From positions 1,475,426 through 1,539,425 of the forward strand of contig NW_019091431.1 of the NCBI RefSeq assembly GCF_001949145.1: 64,000 bases of DNA, in the 5' to 3' direction. Source of the stretch: Acanthaster planci. Its lineage: Eukaryota; Echinodermata; Asteroidea; Valvatida; Acanthasteridae. The translations under genes and the position numbers were made by a program. Position 1 is the first letter of the stretch, and each line of letters starts with the position of its first letter. This document shows, one piece after another, positions 25,741 to 38,300 of this stretch. A model generated the notes under the pieces. It was not told the origin of the DNA and made no database searches. It saw only the letters and a list, made by a program, of their open reading frames with translations.

Positions 25741-28700
25741 CCAGATTTTAAAAAATCCCTTTTATTCTAGTACTGGTAGTTTGGAAAAATGTTTGATTGT
25801 CACACTGTGGCCGAGTCAGGATTTTGAATCAAGGTATTCTTGTCAAGCGCGATTGTCTCACTTTAGACCCTCCAACAAACATTATCGTTTAACCTTCATT
25901 GCACAATTGAATTTTTTTCATTTCTACTTCAAATCCACTTCAAAATCAGTGACACCAATCCCTGTTTATCTACATTTTGTACAAACCTGTAAACCTTTCA
26001 TAACTACAAATCTTAGTCACCAAGTGTAACAAAAGAAGTTGGTGGCACCCCGCCAAAACCCTGACTTTCTACAAAAAAACAAAAAACAAAAAAACTTTTT
26101 GCTAACAAATACGAATCTATTATTACCTGTCATGCATGGTGAATGAAACTTCTAAATCAATATTCGATTTATAGCCGAACAAGGGCATGCATGATCAAAA
26201 AAGGTGAAGGCCACAGCCAATGTTCAGGAATGGAAAGGGGGATAAAAAACCCCTACAGAGAGCAGATTAGCCATGCTGATGTCAACTCGTCTAGCAAGCA
26301 TAAAAATTAAAGCCTGACACGCTCTGTGTGGCCTCTTCGAATTCTCACCAAGGTCGCTTCAAGAGGGAAAAAAGAAAACTTGCTACCATGTTCATAGACA
26401 GAGGTATCAGTAACTTTTTTCCAAAATAGGTTTTCTGAAAAAGTGGTTGTAAATACTGCATGGGTAATTCCAGAAATTAGGGGTCCAATTTTTGGTGTCC
26501 CTGTCACATCTGACACAGGATTTTGTAAGTTCAGAACACACTCTCTATTTTCCAGGAGTGATGAATTAATGCAAATTACCTGCTAAACAAATAGTATTAG
26601 TACTAGTTTGAAATCAATTCCAGTGATATTTCTACGTCAAATAACAAAGGTCAGATGTAACAGGGACTCGAAGATGTCACACTTTTGGACCACTAATTTC
26701 TGGAATTACCCACATACCATGCTTGTGTAATTTCAAACAATTCTGGCTTAGACATGTCATACCAGGGGTAACATTATTTAAAATTGAGGATTACTGACCA
26801 ATTAGTGAAAATCATTTGACAGAAGGCCTGTGTGTGCTAGCATGTATAACTGATTCAAACTTTAAAATAAAAGAAATGTGTGAGTCAATACTTCTTTGTG
26901 AAAATCACAACTTGGCAGTGAACATTTCATGGAAACAATTTACGCTGGATTAATTCTCATTTCCAGCTGTTATCCAATAACAAAAATAACTGAGTGTTAA
27001 GCTAATTTATTTTTCTCTCAGGAAATCACTCATTAGGAAAACATTTCGTTTTCATTTTTACACGGACCAGTCAATTTTGACAACTGAGAGCATGACAGCA
27101 ACTATGACAATTGCAAAACTGTTTTTCCTGGGCACAGCACTTGGTTTGCGTCTAGACAAACTGACCTCTTATGCAAATCCACCGGTTGCCATGGCTGCCA
27201 TGAAAGAACAGGCCAGGTCAACCACCTGACTAGTGTGGCCCCAGGGCCATAAACTCACAGTTGAAATGAATCAAAATTGAAAACAATATTCTCATTTGTC
27301 TGTTTTGTTTTTTTTTTTTTAAAGGGATTTCTAACACACCCCTGGGCGTCTAATGCTGGAACAAAATGGCAAGGTTGTTGGCACTGAATGCCCAGAGGGT
27401 GCAGTACAAAGTGATTGAGGGCCGACTCTGCAGTATACGAAATGCCAGCTTCCGAGGAAGTGAAAAATGCCCCCAAGTGCACTGACCAGGGTGCTGAAAA
27501 TGCCGACCATTGTACTTGACCTGAGAGGGGCTCTAGATACATCTCCTTCCTCCATGCTTTCAGACGAAAGCCGTCCGCACACTTTCCAAATCAAGAGTGG
27601 CCAAGGGGCCTGCCATCAGTTCTACTTTGAATGTACTACACACAGGGAACAAATGACTGGTGTTTGTCCAAGAATAGTTCACAAGATGTCAACAAGAACC
27701 AAAAGAATGCCCCGGGATCATTTTGACACAGACTGGAGAACAAGCTGCATATTCTAAACCAGAGGGTCTACTTAATGACTTGACAGTAATGTAAAAAAAA
27801 AAATTATGTAATTTCTATACATCTCAGCAAATATGAAAATAAAATCAATTTGAAGGGAAGAAATGTAGGACTACAGTTGTATTATGAAAAACTGAACTTG
27901 ACACTTTCATAAAATCAACATCAAGACAGGGAATGATCGTACATGTAATGCATTTTTTGAAAAACTGTCCAATGACTCTGCAGAGATATTTTCTGGTTAA
28001 ATGCAGGATACCTGAGCATCTTGTCCATTGACAGAGTAACACAGCTACATGTACAACAACTCCCACACTGCAGCATATGTGGACGAGACACCCTAGTCAT
28101 TTTTCCAGATGTTAGACCATGGCAGAATTCATGATCTGAATCAACAAAGGCGTTCTACAAGCTTAACCTTTCGATCACTGCACCAGTGTCATCTGTTGAT
28201 GCATTTTCCTCCAACTGATTGTGGATCAGAAGTAGGATCATCCCAGGAAGTAGAATATTGAATCTGTGACCTTGTGGAAATGTGTTCTCCAAATGTACCC
28301 CCCAAACCTGAGTGAGGTAAGTTGGTGAATTGTTCTTTTCTGTCCGACACACTACAGTACTGTACCAAGCGGGCCTGTGAATTTATGAAATCATATCCAG
28401 ATGTGACCTTAACTGCTCTATACAGGGAAGATTTCTTGACCTTCTCATTGCTGGTGTCAGACAGCCCAGGGCTAAGCCTACAGGCCGGCTGCTGATTGGC
28501 CAAATCCTGTCAGGTGACTGGGATGGAACTTTGATGGACAAATCAGCTGTTGTCTTGTTCTATGTTTAGGTTTGATCTTGGATCGGAAAAATAAGAAAAG
28601 ATAAGGCACATGTACGTAACAATCTCGGCTATTTAGTATGAATTCAGAGACACAGAATGCCATTCCATACATTTTCACAGAGTTATCTAAAGTATTACAA

Positions 28701-28829
28701 CTACACAATGACGCTCTAACCTTCGGATATGGTACAGGTGAAGAGTTACCTTCACTATGGCGACACCACAGTTTTGAGAATGACTGTCTCCTAAATGTGT
28801 ACAATGACAGTTGGATTCGTCAGCTTTAA
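25741..28829. other. non-coding interval upstream of muscleblind
   Basis: Apart from the foldback element, this AT-rich stretch shows no convincing exon. It has an A-rich low-complexity patch near 26072-26095 and a T-run near 27309-27320. The short ORFs on both strands lack protein-like character. Confidence 0.6.
26461..26712. mobile_element. 252-bp foldback element (MITE-like) with about 28-bp near-perfect terminal inverted repeats
   Basis: The left end (26461-26488, starting TGGGTAATTCCAGAAATTAG) and the reverse complement of the right end (26685-26712) match at 27 of 28 positions. Similarity continues inward in patches, with words such as TCCCTGT and ACATCTGAC shared in inverted order, giving imperfect arms of about 55 and 68 bases. 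The middle is AT-rich and has no ORF. No clear target-site duplication is visible and no transposase is present. It lies about 1.7 kb upstream of the muscleblind exon, where it would form a strong hairpin if transcribed. Confidence 0.75.
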
Positions 28830-29045
28830 TCAATCCCGAAATAAGAACTTCTTTCCACAGTGAGGAAGTACTTTGGAAAGCTCTGCAAGGTCAACTTCAA
28901 AGTTCTTAGACTTGGCGCCTTTTCTAGGTTGCATATTAAACATGTTTTCAAACAGATTGAATGTCTCTGCGTCAGGATTGCTGACTTTCTTCTCACGAGT
29001 GCCGGGGGTAGAAGAAAACGCCACCCGGGGAGCAGAAGGACCTGG
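28830..29045 (-). CDS. candidate terminal exon of an unknown gene
   Basis: On the minus strand, an acceptor-like tract (cagtttcacatttccag, AG at 29047-29046) is followed in phase 0 by 71 codons and a TGA at 28830-28832. The peptide starts PGPSAPRVAFSS, passes through a charged segment (GTREKKVSNPDAETFNLFENM, then KGAKSKNFEVDLAELSK) and ends KKFLFRD. Composition and codon choice look coding: acidic/basic alternation and few rare residues. An ATTAAA follows the stop at once. I do not recognise the family. The open frame extends further 5' to 29246, but that part (MSPTQFPRTRWHC) looks non-coding. It has the same orientation as muscleblind and could be a neighbour's last exon, an alternative muscleblind upstream exon, a retrocopy fragment, or chance. 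Confidence 0.28.
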   Translation of the reverse strand, partial: PGPSAPRVAFSSTPGTREKKVSNPDAETFNLFENMFNMQPRKGAKSKNFEVDLAELSKVLPHCGKKFLFRD

Positions 29046-32000
29046 CTGGAAATGTGAAACTGCCAAGAACATGAGGGGGGAAAAATAAAGGAGACCGTTT
29101 GACCCAGAAAAGAGGTCCAAATGTTTCTGTATTAATCTGGTTAGGATCCTGGTTTTGGAGCGGGGGCTGGTTTCGGGCCGGGAATTCTGGTGTGGTGAGT
29201 TGGGGAGACAGTGCCACCTGGTGCGAGGAAACTGTGTGGGAGACATGCCAAATTAGTGTCGGGAACACAACTGATTCCTTAGAAAAACTCATCTGACGAG
29301 ATATCTGTACACACTGCATCTTGCCAAATTTAAGAATTATCCATGATCTCTGGGAAAAATTGAAAACCTCAAGCTGCATGAGACTTTCAGTTTTGCACGC
29401 TATAAATCTGAAAACAAAAATTAGGAAATGATATGCACGCAGCCTCTTTTCAAAATCATTGGCCTACAATCAACACTGTATTAAAATTTAACGTTAAAAA
29501 TGTCCACACTTTTTAATTTATGTGATATTGCAGCAGTAACAAAATGTAAAACTCAGCTAATTTGGAGTTCTAACTCTACTGAAATGTTGTGGGTTAATAC
29601 TGCATGGTCTGCTCTAATGTCACTCCCGCCGAGGGCGGGCAGAATCTTTTAAAGAATCTGACAAATTCCAAACGCCACTCCCTTGTGAATGAGACGCAAT
29701 GGGGAATTCAAACCCTCTCTGTTCAAGAGGGTAGAGATGGCCCGTAAATCTGGGCAGGGATTCATCCTCGTAAATCTATCTCTCCCCGTGCTTGGCTGCG
29801 TTTATTTCGTTGATCTTTTCCCCCCCTTCTTTTGGATGGCTAATGAGGGATACTCCATCTCTAAAAGGGTCTTGGGAGGAAGTTGTCAAAGTGAAAAGTG
29901 AGAAACCACAGGACCGGGGTCCACAGTAATTAACAAAACCCCTGCAGTGTATTTTTTTTTAGGTGCCCTCCTTTGTTTTTCTCTATGTGTCGAAAACTAT
30001 AATGCAAAGGTTGCTTCAAGTATTAAAATGATGTATGGTCTTGCCAGAAGCTCCTCTTGAATTGTTTGTAAATTACACTGAATAGCACATGCGCGTTTAG
30101 AACCCAACAGATTGCAGTTATTGTTGCGAAGTGGTTTCCATGAATTTTTGATGGCAAACATGAAACTTCTGTTGATGTCAGTGTTTCTGTAAAACTCAGA
30201 CTAACTGTTTCCCAAGATGTTGTTTGTGTTGAGGAAACTGCTCACAGCTCCTCCTGCTGTCACTTAAAGACATCACGGAAACTGCATATTACTCTTGGAA
30301 AAGGAATTGTTTCAGCTGTTACAGAATGTCCACTGTGACTGTCCTAACAAGAACACATTAATTCAAGCCTTAAATCATGATTTGTCACATTTAAAAGGGG
30401 AAAAAAAATCTCAAAGGAGAGCCTTTAAAAAAAAAAAGGGACTCAAAATAACAGGAGGGAGGGAGGACCACACGTTTTTTCAAAGTGTTCACCGTTCACT
30501 GGTACACTTTCTGTCAATTTCAATTTTCCGTCCAATTTCACTTCACTTTTCATCCTTGGGTACCCGGGTGATTGCCGCAGTAACACACTACCAACGCGAC
30601 CGAGCCTCCCCAGCTCCTCTCAGCTGTGTGATCGGTCCCCGTGATGGCAAATTAACGCCGACTCGGGGGCAGTGCAGCAGAGGGAGGAAATCCACGGCAC
30701 GACACCGGCGCGGCAACAGAGTGGGAGGGAGGACAGGGAAGCCGTTCATGCCGGCTGGACTCCTGGAGTAATTACGGCACCCCAAAATCGCCGCCGTGCC
30801 AACGTGATACATCAATGGTTGAACCGCAGCCCCCCGATTCTCCGAGGCAGGCATTCAGTGGAGCATTCTTGAATGTGACCCCTCTATTCAAAACTCTCAA
30901 AGGAAGAGGATCAGAGCAGAGTGATTTGAACAAAGAATTTCCATCCCCTTTATCCTCCTGATCAGCAATCTGTTTTTTTTTCATCCTCTTTTTTTACATC
31001 AAAAAAAGTAAACGGGTTTCAGTGACATTAAGAGAACAAGTAAAGCAATTTTAAAAATAGAACTACAGCTGTCTAGACAAAGTGACGTTGACAAATCAAT
31101 TCCAAGAACTGTTCAAATTATTCTCAGTTGGGCCATTGGTGTCTTTGTTGGAATGGTACTGTATAAAACTAAATATTTAGGTCATTAAGGAAAAGAGATG
31201 AGTCATCTGGATGCTGGGTAAAGAGTTGTGATAACTGCTTCACAAATGGTTCAGCTTATTGTCTTGGTGAATAGAAAACAAATTCATTTCAATAATCCTG
31301 ATGATCTTGCTAATGCCTGGCAGCAGATTTAATGCACATTGATGTGGAAAGAGAGCAGAAACTAAGTCAGTGCAGGTATCAAAACACGTAAGAATAATAT
31401 GAAACTTGACAACTGACAGACAAAATTCAATGACCTCTTCATCAAAATTATTTTTATTCAAATATTCCATCATGCATGTAAATATGTCTCGATTTTAAGG
31501 TAAATTTACTTGTCTTACTTTCTCTGACTGTTTTTCCCCTTGCCTTGAAACCAAACATGTTTCTAGAAGGAAAAAATTTATAATTTTAACTGCTGGCTGT
31601 GTAACTAAAAGACACAGCATGCCATGATTGGCTCTAAAATTGTCAAGAGGAATCCAACAGTACCCCAACGAGCAATAATCATAATTGAGATTGACTGCCA
31701 ATAAGGAAAAATGACTGCTCCAATCACAAAGTGGAAGGGCATAAGTGAATATGTCCCAAAGCAGAAGACAGGGGCAATTTTTGGGTTTGTCTTTAAGGAA
31801 ATGTACCAATAGTTAAAAAATGAGACCACTCCGGAGAGACATAAAAACATGACTCATGAAACTCTCGCAAACTAGTCAATGCGATTATTCTATCACTCAG
31901 CGGGTAATGACGAGTCTCGGGGAATAGCAATGCATGCGGCCGAGTGGTTATCGTCTGGCGAGTATTCTAATTAAGGTTGGGGCCAAGTCAGACACCGCTA

Positions 32001-34242
32001 CATTAGAAAGGCAGGAGGAAAAATAAAAAAGGAATAAATGCTTAATGCTGAACACGGACTGGGGAACGGGAAAAAAAAAAAGCATCTTCCACCGAACACA
32101 CCAGCGAAAAAAGGCACCGTGTTATGTATATATATCAGAAGCACTTGTCTTTCTGAAATAACGGTTGTGGCTCAGGTAAATAACAAAAAAAATGAGGAAA
32201 AAAAAAAACCGATGAGTGTTTTGGTTTTTGGGAGAGAGAGCGACTCGATGTACCGGGGTTCTTGGCACGTCAAGCCGAGTGGGGCTGAATTAACGCCATC
32301 TCGGCAGTTGCAACGACCCCCCACGGCAGATCACTTTACACATTTTAATACTGATGCGGAGCGAGTGTGCGACGCAGGCTGAATGCACAATGTTGTTGAT
32401 GTGGGCCGGCTTTCTCCAGAGATCTGGACATGAAACTGTCCGACGAGACTCTGGACTGCTGAGTGTGCACACCGCACATTTTGGCAAACTTTGCTGCTTG
32501 CTCCTTCTTCCTTCATGAATTTGGGCATTTACAGAGATGAATCATTCACTGGAACAAAGTGGCAACCCCCCCTCCCTCCGGCCAGTGTTTCGAAATAGAT
32601 GAACATCGGGTCTCCAACACCTCAAGTCCAATATATCAGATGAGTAATTCTGAATAATGTTGTGTGGTCAAAGTTTCAGCTTCGGAAAGTAACTTTCTCA
32701 AATTGCTAATCTACAACTTCTTTTTTTTGGGGGGTGGGCCATTTCAAGGATTTCAGAATTTGTTTGCTCTTTTTTTCAAAATTCCAAGAGGTCTTGGTGA
32801 CAGTGATGTTCAACACCGGTTTACTCTTAAAAAAAAAAAAAAAAAGGCCTTATCAACAGGAGCCTCAATACAGGGGCCATAGACCTGTGTCTCATTGTTC
32901 AGCTGGTCAAACACCCGCGCACGTAAGTAAAATGAAATCACATCTGAATCTTGGGGCAATTGGAGACTGAGTTTCACTCTGACTTGGGACACAGTTGCCA
33001 CAGAGGTACATGTACATGTACAGCGTGCCCTGTAACTGCTTCCAAAAATATTGTCTTACTATCCACAATATTTATTCCCCCTCTTTCCTTGTAGTTGCAA
33101 TGAATGCCCTTGGGCAGGGTAGATCTTGTTGCCAAATAACAAGCCTATCAAATGAGACTGACAAACATAATACCTACTGAATGACACAATGCCAAAAATA
33201 TATACATGCAATAAAAGAGTTATTTCTGCAGAACGTAAGTTGATTTTCCTCAAGGCACTTTGATTCTCTATAAAAGTGTTCTTCTAAAACAAACTACACT
33301 TGTGTTGAAGAATCATTTTTTTAAACATATGTACATCTTTCTCAAAATAAACACTGAACTCAAAAGGAAGTTTTCTCGAGAGCATTTGTGTTTAAGACTC
33401 TGATTAACGTTCGCTTTTTATTCAATGAAGCAGAAGTCAAGAAACGGAGAAACCCAGAAAAAAGCCACTCTCACTGTACCAAAGCCTCCAGGGGTTCTAA
33501 CTAAAAGTGTTTCACAAAAAGTAACCAAAAAGGCATGCCTTTGACAGAATAATATTTTTCTTCTGTTACTAGGATTTGCTCAAGCTAAAAAGGCTAAGGA
33601 CTTGATAAACAGCTTGTGCTAGTCCATCTTTGGGTTACTTTCAAAACCACAACGGACACAGTGAATGGACGTGGTAGTGTTAACATCAATCCTTACTGCT
33701 TACAGTTTGTCAGAAGAGTCAAATTTGACTTGTCCGGACATTTGCTGTTTGCTCAAAGCAATGCAAAACCATTCGTACTTCATTCCGAAAACAGGAGAAG
33801 GAAAGAGAATTTAATCAATGGAAATGAAAACAGTTCTGAGTTTGAGTCTCACCATGAACACCCCCCCCCAAAAAATCATTACATTTATTTACGTTTCATC
33901 TGACTCATCAGGTGGGGTGGGGAGGAAAATAACCTCAAAAAAGAAGGGGGGGGGGAAGAGCAGGCATTGCAATTCCGTTTGGGGCTAATTCAAACTCGGG
34001 CCTAAAAGCCTTTGATGCTTGGAAATAGACATCGATGTGGCCGGCGGGCCGTAAGAAAACACATCTAAGAGCCACATTAAAGATGCAAAGTTGTCTAGGC
34101 TCTTGAGCCAGAGAGGATGCCGGACAGGAGGGAGAGAAAAAAAAAAATAAAAAATCACAAGGCGGAGTGTCCTGCACTGAATGGCTAATGGCCAGTTCAG
34201 CGTTTGTCAGGCCAGTGGCCCCAAGTACTGTCTGTAAACTGT
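29046..34242. other. non-coding interval
   Basis: No exon was recognised. It contains a CpG-richer patch at about 30540-30800, another around 31880-32000 and one at about 32230-32480. It also has a 17-base A-run at 32829-32845, a GTACATGTACATGTAC palindrome at 33006-33021 and G/A-rich low complexity at 33908-34150. The 158-codon ORF at 30295-30771 starts at a TTG and changes composition midway, so it is not credited. Confidence 0.55.
33006..33021. repeat. 16-bp perfect GTACATGTAC palindrome
   Basis: Fully self-complementary tandem of GTACAT; one of the cleanest copies of the motif that pervades the window. Confidence 0.85.
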
Positions 34243-35371
34243 ATCTGTTACCAGTGGTCTCTAGCTAGGGTACTAGATACTATTCTTGCCCCAGTGGTAC
34301 ACCCAATCAGATCACACTGTTACCAGTGGTCTCTAGCTGGGGTACTAGATACTATTCTTGCCGCAGTGGTACACCCAATCAGATCATGCTGTTACCAGTG
34401 GTCTCTAGCTGGGGTACTAGATACTATTCTTGCCGCAGTGGTACACCCAATCAGATCACACTGTTACCAGTGGTCTCTAGCTGGGGTACTAGATACTATT
34501 CTTGCCGCAGTGGTACACCCAATCAGATCATGCTGTTACCAGTGGTCTCTAGCTAGGGTAATAGATACTATTCTTGCCCCAGTGGTACACCCAATCAGAT
34601 CACGCTGTTACCAGTGGTCTCTAGCTAGGGTACTAGATGCTATTCTTGCTCAGTGATATACCCAATCAGATCACATTGTTACCAGTGGTCTCTAGTTAGG
34701 GTACTAGATACTATTCTTGCCCAGTGATATACCCAATCAGCTGCTTCATTNATACTATTCTTGCCCCAGTGGTACACCCAATCAGATCACACTGTTACCA
34801 GTGGTCTCTAGCTGGGGTACTAGATACTATTCTTGCCGCAGTGGTACACCCAATCAGATCACACTGTTACCAGTGGTCTCTAGCTAGGGTACTAGATACT
34901 ATTCTTGCCCAGTGATATACCCAATCAGATCACGCTATTACCAGTGGTCTCTAGCTAGGGTACTAGATACTATTCTTGCCCCAGTGGTACACCCAATCAG
35001 ATCACACTGTTACCAGTGGTCTATAGCTGGGGTACTAGATACTATTCTTGCCCAGTGATATAGCCAATCAGATCACACTGTTACCAGTGTTCTCTAGCTA
35101 GGGTACTAGATACTATTCTTGCTGCAGTGGTACACCCAATCAGATCACACTGTTACCAGTGTTCTCTAGCTAGGGTACTAGATACTATTCTTGCCCAGTG
35201 ATATACCCAATCAGATCACACTATTACCAGTGTTCTCTAGCTAGGGTACTAGATACTATTCTTGCCGCAGTGGTACACCCAATCAGATCACACTATTACC
35301 AGTGTTCTCTAGCTAGGGTACTAGATACTATTCTTGCCCCAGTGGTACACCCAATCAGATCACACTATTCC
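34243..35371 (+). repeat. 72/71-bp minisatellite, about 16 units
   Basis: Units start (at TACCAG) at 34249, 34321, 34393, 34465, 34537, 34609, 34680, 34796, 34868, 34939, 35011, 35082, 35154, 35225 and 35297, plus a partial one interrupted at the N. The 72-bp form has GCCCCAGTGGTACACCC or GCCGCAGTGGTACACCC; the 71-bp form has GCCCAGTGATATACCC. The two forms mix along the array: 72-bp units dominate on the left and the two forms roughly alternate on the right. Because 72 is a multiple of three, the left part leaves long open frames (repeated WSLAGVLDTILA-type peptides). The frame breaks at each 71-bp unit, so these are not genes. Confidence 0.97.
34751..34751. other. ambiguous base inside the minisatellite
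   Basis: A single N interrupts a unit, and the ten bases before it (CTGCTTCATT) do not fit the repeat. This is most likely an assembly join or gap of unknown true length, so the array copy number is a minimum. Confidence 0.85.
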
Positions 35372-38300
35372 TAGGGCACTCTTGTCAGCTTCACAAATTT
35401 GTACTCCTTCCCTTTGCTACTCCTGTCTACAATTTAAACTTATTTTCAACATCTCTCAAATGACTTCCCTGGGTAAGGTGTGAGGGACAAACTAAAAATC
35501 TGCCCCCCTCCCCCAGGACATGAAACTGATCCTTTTCAATGGGAGCCCATGGAATTTGTGGACACCGAGGATATTCTGGGCATGGAGAGATTTGCACTAA
35601 TTAAATAAACAAAATAAACCCTGTTCTGAAAACAGAAAGCATGACACTGTGACAGACAACAGGGAAAAGATGCACACTATTTCAAAGTCAAGGACCAATC
35701 ATTTAAACCAGAACTGGTAACCAAGGAAACTGCCCACCAATTGCAAACAAGCATGACCCTATATGCCCACACTGGCTGAAATTGAAAGCAAATGAACAAT
35801 CAGTCACTAATTAATAAAGGTGCAAAGATACCGAATGTTCTACGTACAAAACTCAACAGGCAATTGGTTGGAGTATGATGCCCCAATCTGTAATGATTTG
35901 AAGGGGGTCATTCACGATTTAGGGACCGTACATTGAACAGTAGAAAGGCTTTGGCTAGGGCAAGAGAAAAGTGCAAAACATACAGTACATGTACACAGAG
36001 TGAGTCACAGTAAAAGTCGGGTAAAGGCTACACCATGGTAGAAAAGACAGAGGGATCTAAGGCAGGAACAAGTGTGCCCATTATCAGCCCATACGAAGGA
36101 GGGTATACATGTACATTTAGGTGAGAAATCATTCAAATCTCTCAAATCAGTTAAAAACAAAACCAAAGTAATAACCCAGCAACCTTAAATGACCATACTA
36201 GGTTGTGAACAAGCACAAAATCTGTTGGGCGGTGTACTCAACACTGCATTCAAGACAAACATTTGTTTGGCCAATTTGGGGGATTCCAAAGTCTAAGTAT
36301 CAAAGCATCAGATGTAACCACAAGCACAAAGCAGAAGAAAGAGTCTGGAAACCAAACAATTACAACCACCAAAACCACACCACCAACATCAGCACACAAT
36401 TGTACATAATATGTCTGAGCTGGGATCCAAATCAAACAATAAACATAGAGCCCATGAGTCTTAACAAATTAGGCCTAAATGCTTGTGCAAGTAGCTGTTT
36501 TATATGCTTTCTAAAGCATCAAGATTTGCATTGTTTCCTCTGAAGATTTATTTTTATTCTCAAAATTAAGGTTCTCCCTCAAATCTCTCCTTGATGTCAG
36601 AAGTCCCGCAACTATACAATCTTTGTAGTTCAACATCACCAAGGCTACTTTTGTTGCAACTCTAGGCTCGCAATACTCAGTAAAAGCTTTTTTTTCTGTA
36701 TTCTTTCCTTTTGGGGGATAGGCTTATTATCATCTTGGGTTTCCATAATTCTGTGCAGTTGTAGGTATCAAGGGTAATACTATCTCCTCGTTAGCATCCA
36801 AAGTGGTTGTTTCGGTGCATTCCTCCATTACCAAACCGATGAATTTAAGACAGGCATGTCTGAATAAATGAATTTCTTTTTCCCTCTCATTTCCTTTTCT
36901 AGTCTCTGTGCATTGACAATGATGAACAAGCCAGCTCAGACGTAGCGAGTTCACTGCTCGGGAGGTTGCGAGGGCAGCAGGCTAGATATTAGGAAACAAG
37001 TCAGGAGAAATCTTGCTGATGACTTTGCTGACAGCCCAGCAGAAAAACACCTGTTTCACCATGTGTGATACTCTTTAAAGAAGGCAATCTTTAATCACTT
37101 CAATTTTCTTCCCGCAAATCAATCTCCTTAGAAGGATGCTTGCCCGTAATTTAGCTAAGTTGACAGGATATTCACGGATTATTTTCTTTGTACCCTCCAC
37201 AATGAATTACTGGAGCTAATCAAAACTACAGCAAAACAATAACATGCAAAGACATCATTTATCATTTGAAGTTTTTTTTAACTCAACTCAATGAGGAATA
37301 AAGAGTGATTCACATACTTTCAGATATGTCCTTGATTGGGTCGTTAAGTCCTCAACCTGATTAACGCGAAATTGCCCAGAAAGTCTACAAGCAGTTAGGA
37401 ACATCCCAGTTATTAAATACAGTACACACACACGCCCCCCAAAAACAAAAACTACGATAAACGAGTTAAGGAAGTGTCAGTCACAGTCCCTGTGTGTCAA
37501 GTCACTGTTTCTGATCACCGATACAAAAAACCCCACTGCAGTAAAGAAATGCCAGGGGTCATAAACGAAAGACCATCGCAGATGCAGACAGTGCAAGTTG
37601 TCTTTTGGAACGGGTTGCAGCCCTTTTTTGCTTCCCCTTTCTGTGCGACATCGAGGGCGGGCTGTTTCAGTGGTGAGCTTCCTCTCCAGACAGTCGCGAA
37701 AGACAACTCCCAAACAGTGTCAACTTCTCAATCCAAAATCAATAATGTGTGCATACGAGACTTAGCCCAACGCCGCAGCCTGGCCGATCGGCAGTTGCGG
37801 CCGGAGAGCAAGGCGAGAGAAACGTGCCACATTTTTTTCCCCTCTCCCCCCAACCTGAGCCAGGCTTTCGACTTTCCCCCTTGGGCGTTCATTTTAACTG
37901 TCTTCCCAGCCACATTATTGAAAGTACAATTTCCACTCTCCTCCTCGGACCGACAAGACACTAATACAGCACTCGCGATATTTTTCTCCTTTCTTTTTTT
38001 TTTTCCCTCCCAAGCAGACAGCCAGGACGGTATTCTCACGCGATGAATATTTCAGCAGTTCTAAAGGGCTCGTGCCAGGTCAGGTTTCGCTCAATCTCGT
38101 GTCAATGATATGCCCTGCAATGTCTCGGCACTGTCCATCTTGAACAACGTTTCTGACAGACCTCGCCCAAGCAATCCTCATCCCCCCCTTGTCCCAGGAT
38201 GCCCTCCGTCCTCTTGATGCGGGCCACCAATCCCACTTCCCTTGGCCTGACCCAGATTAACATGGAACAATTCTTCTCTGGTTTTGAGGGTGTGGAATCC

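Noticed and set aside
31936-31990. tRNA-Leu/Ser-like start (GCGGCCGAGTGGTTA)
   Set aside because: Only the D-arm region resembles a tRNA; anticodon and T arms do not form.
34204-34915. Long repetitive ORFs (WSLAGVLDTILA-type peptide repeats) in the minisatellite
   Set aside because: They exist only because the 72-bp unit is a multiple of three; 71-bp units break the frame and no start, splice or domain evidence exists.
34243-35371. CRISPR-like array
   Set aside because: The whole 72/71-bp unit is repeated with no unique spacers, the DNA is animal, and there are no cas genes.
37474-38046. 190-codon plus-strand ORF overlapping minus-strand ORFs
   Set aside because: The GC-richer patch opens several frames on both strands. 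The peptide is low in structure and ends in a T-run-derived phenylalanine stretch.
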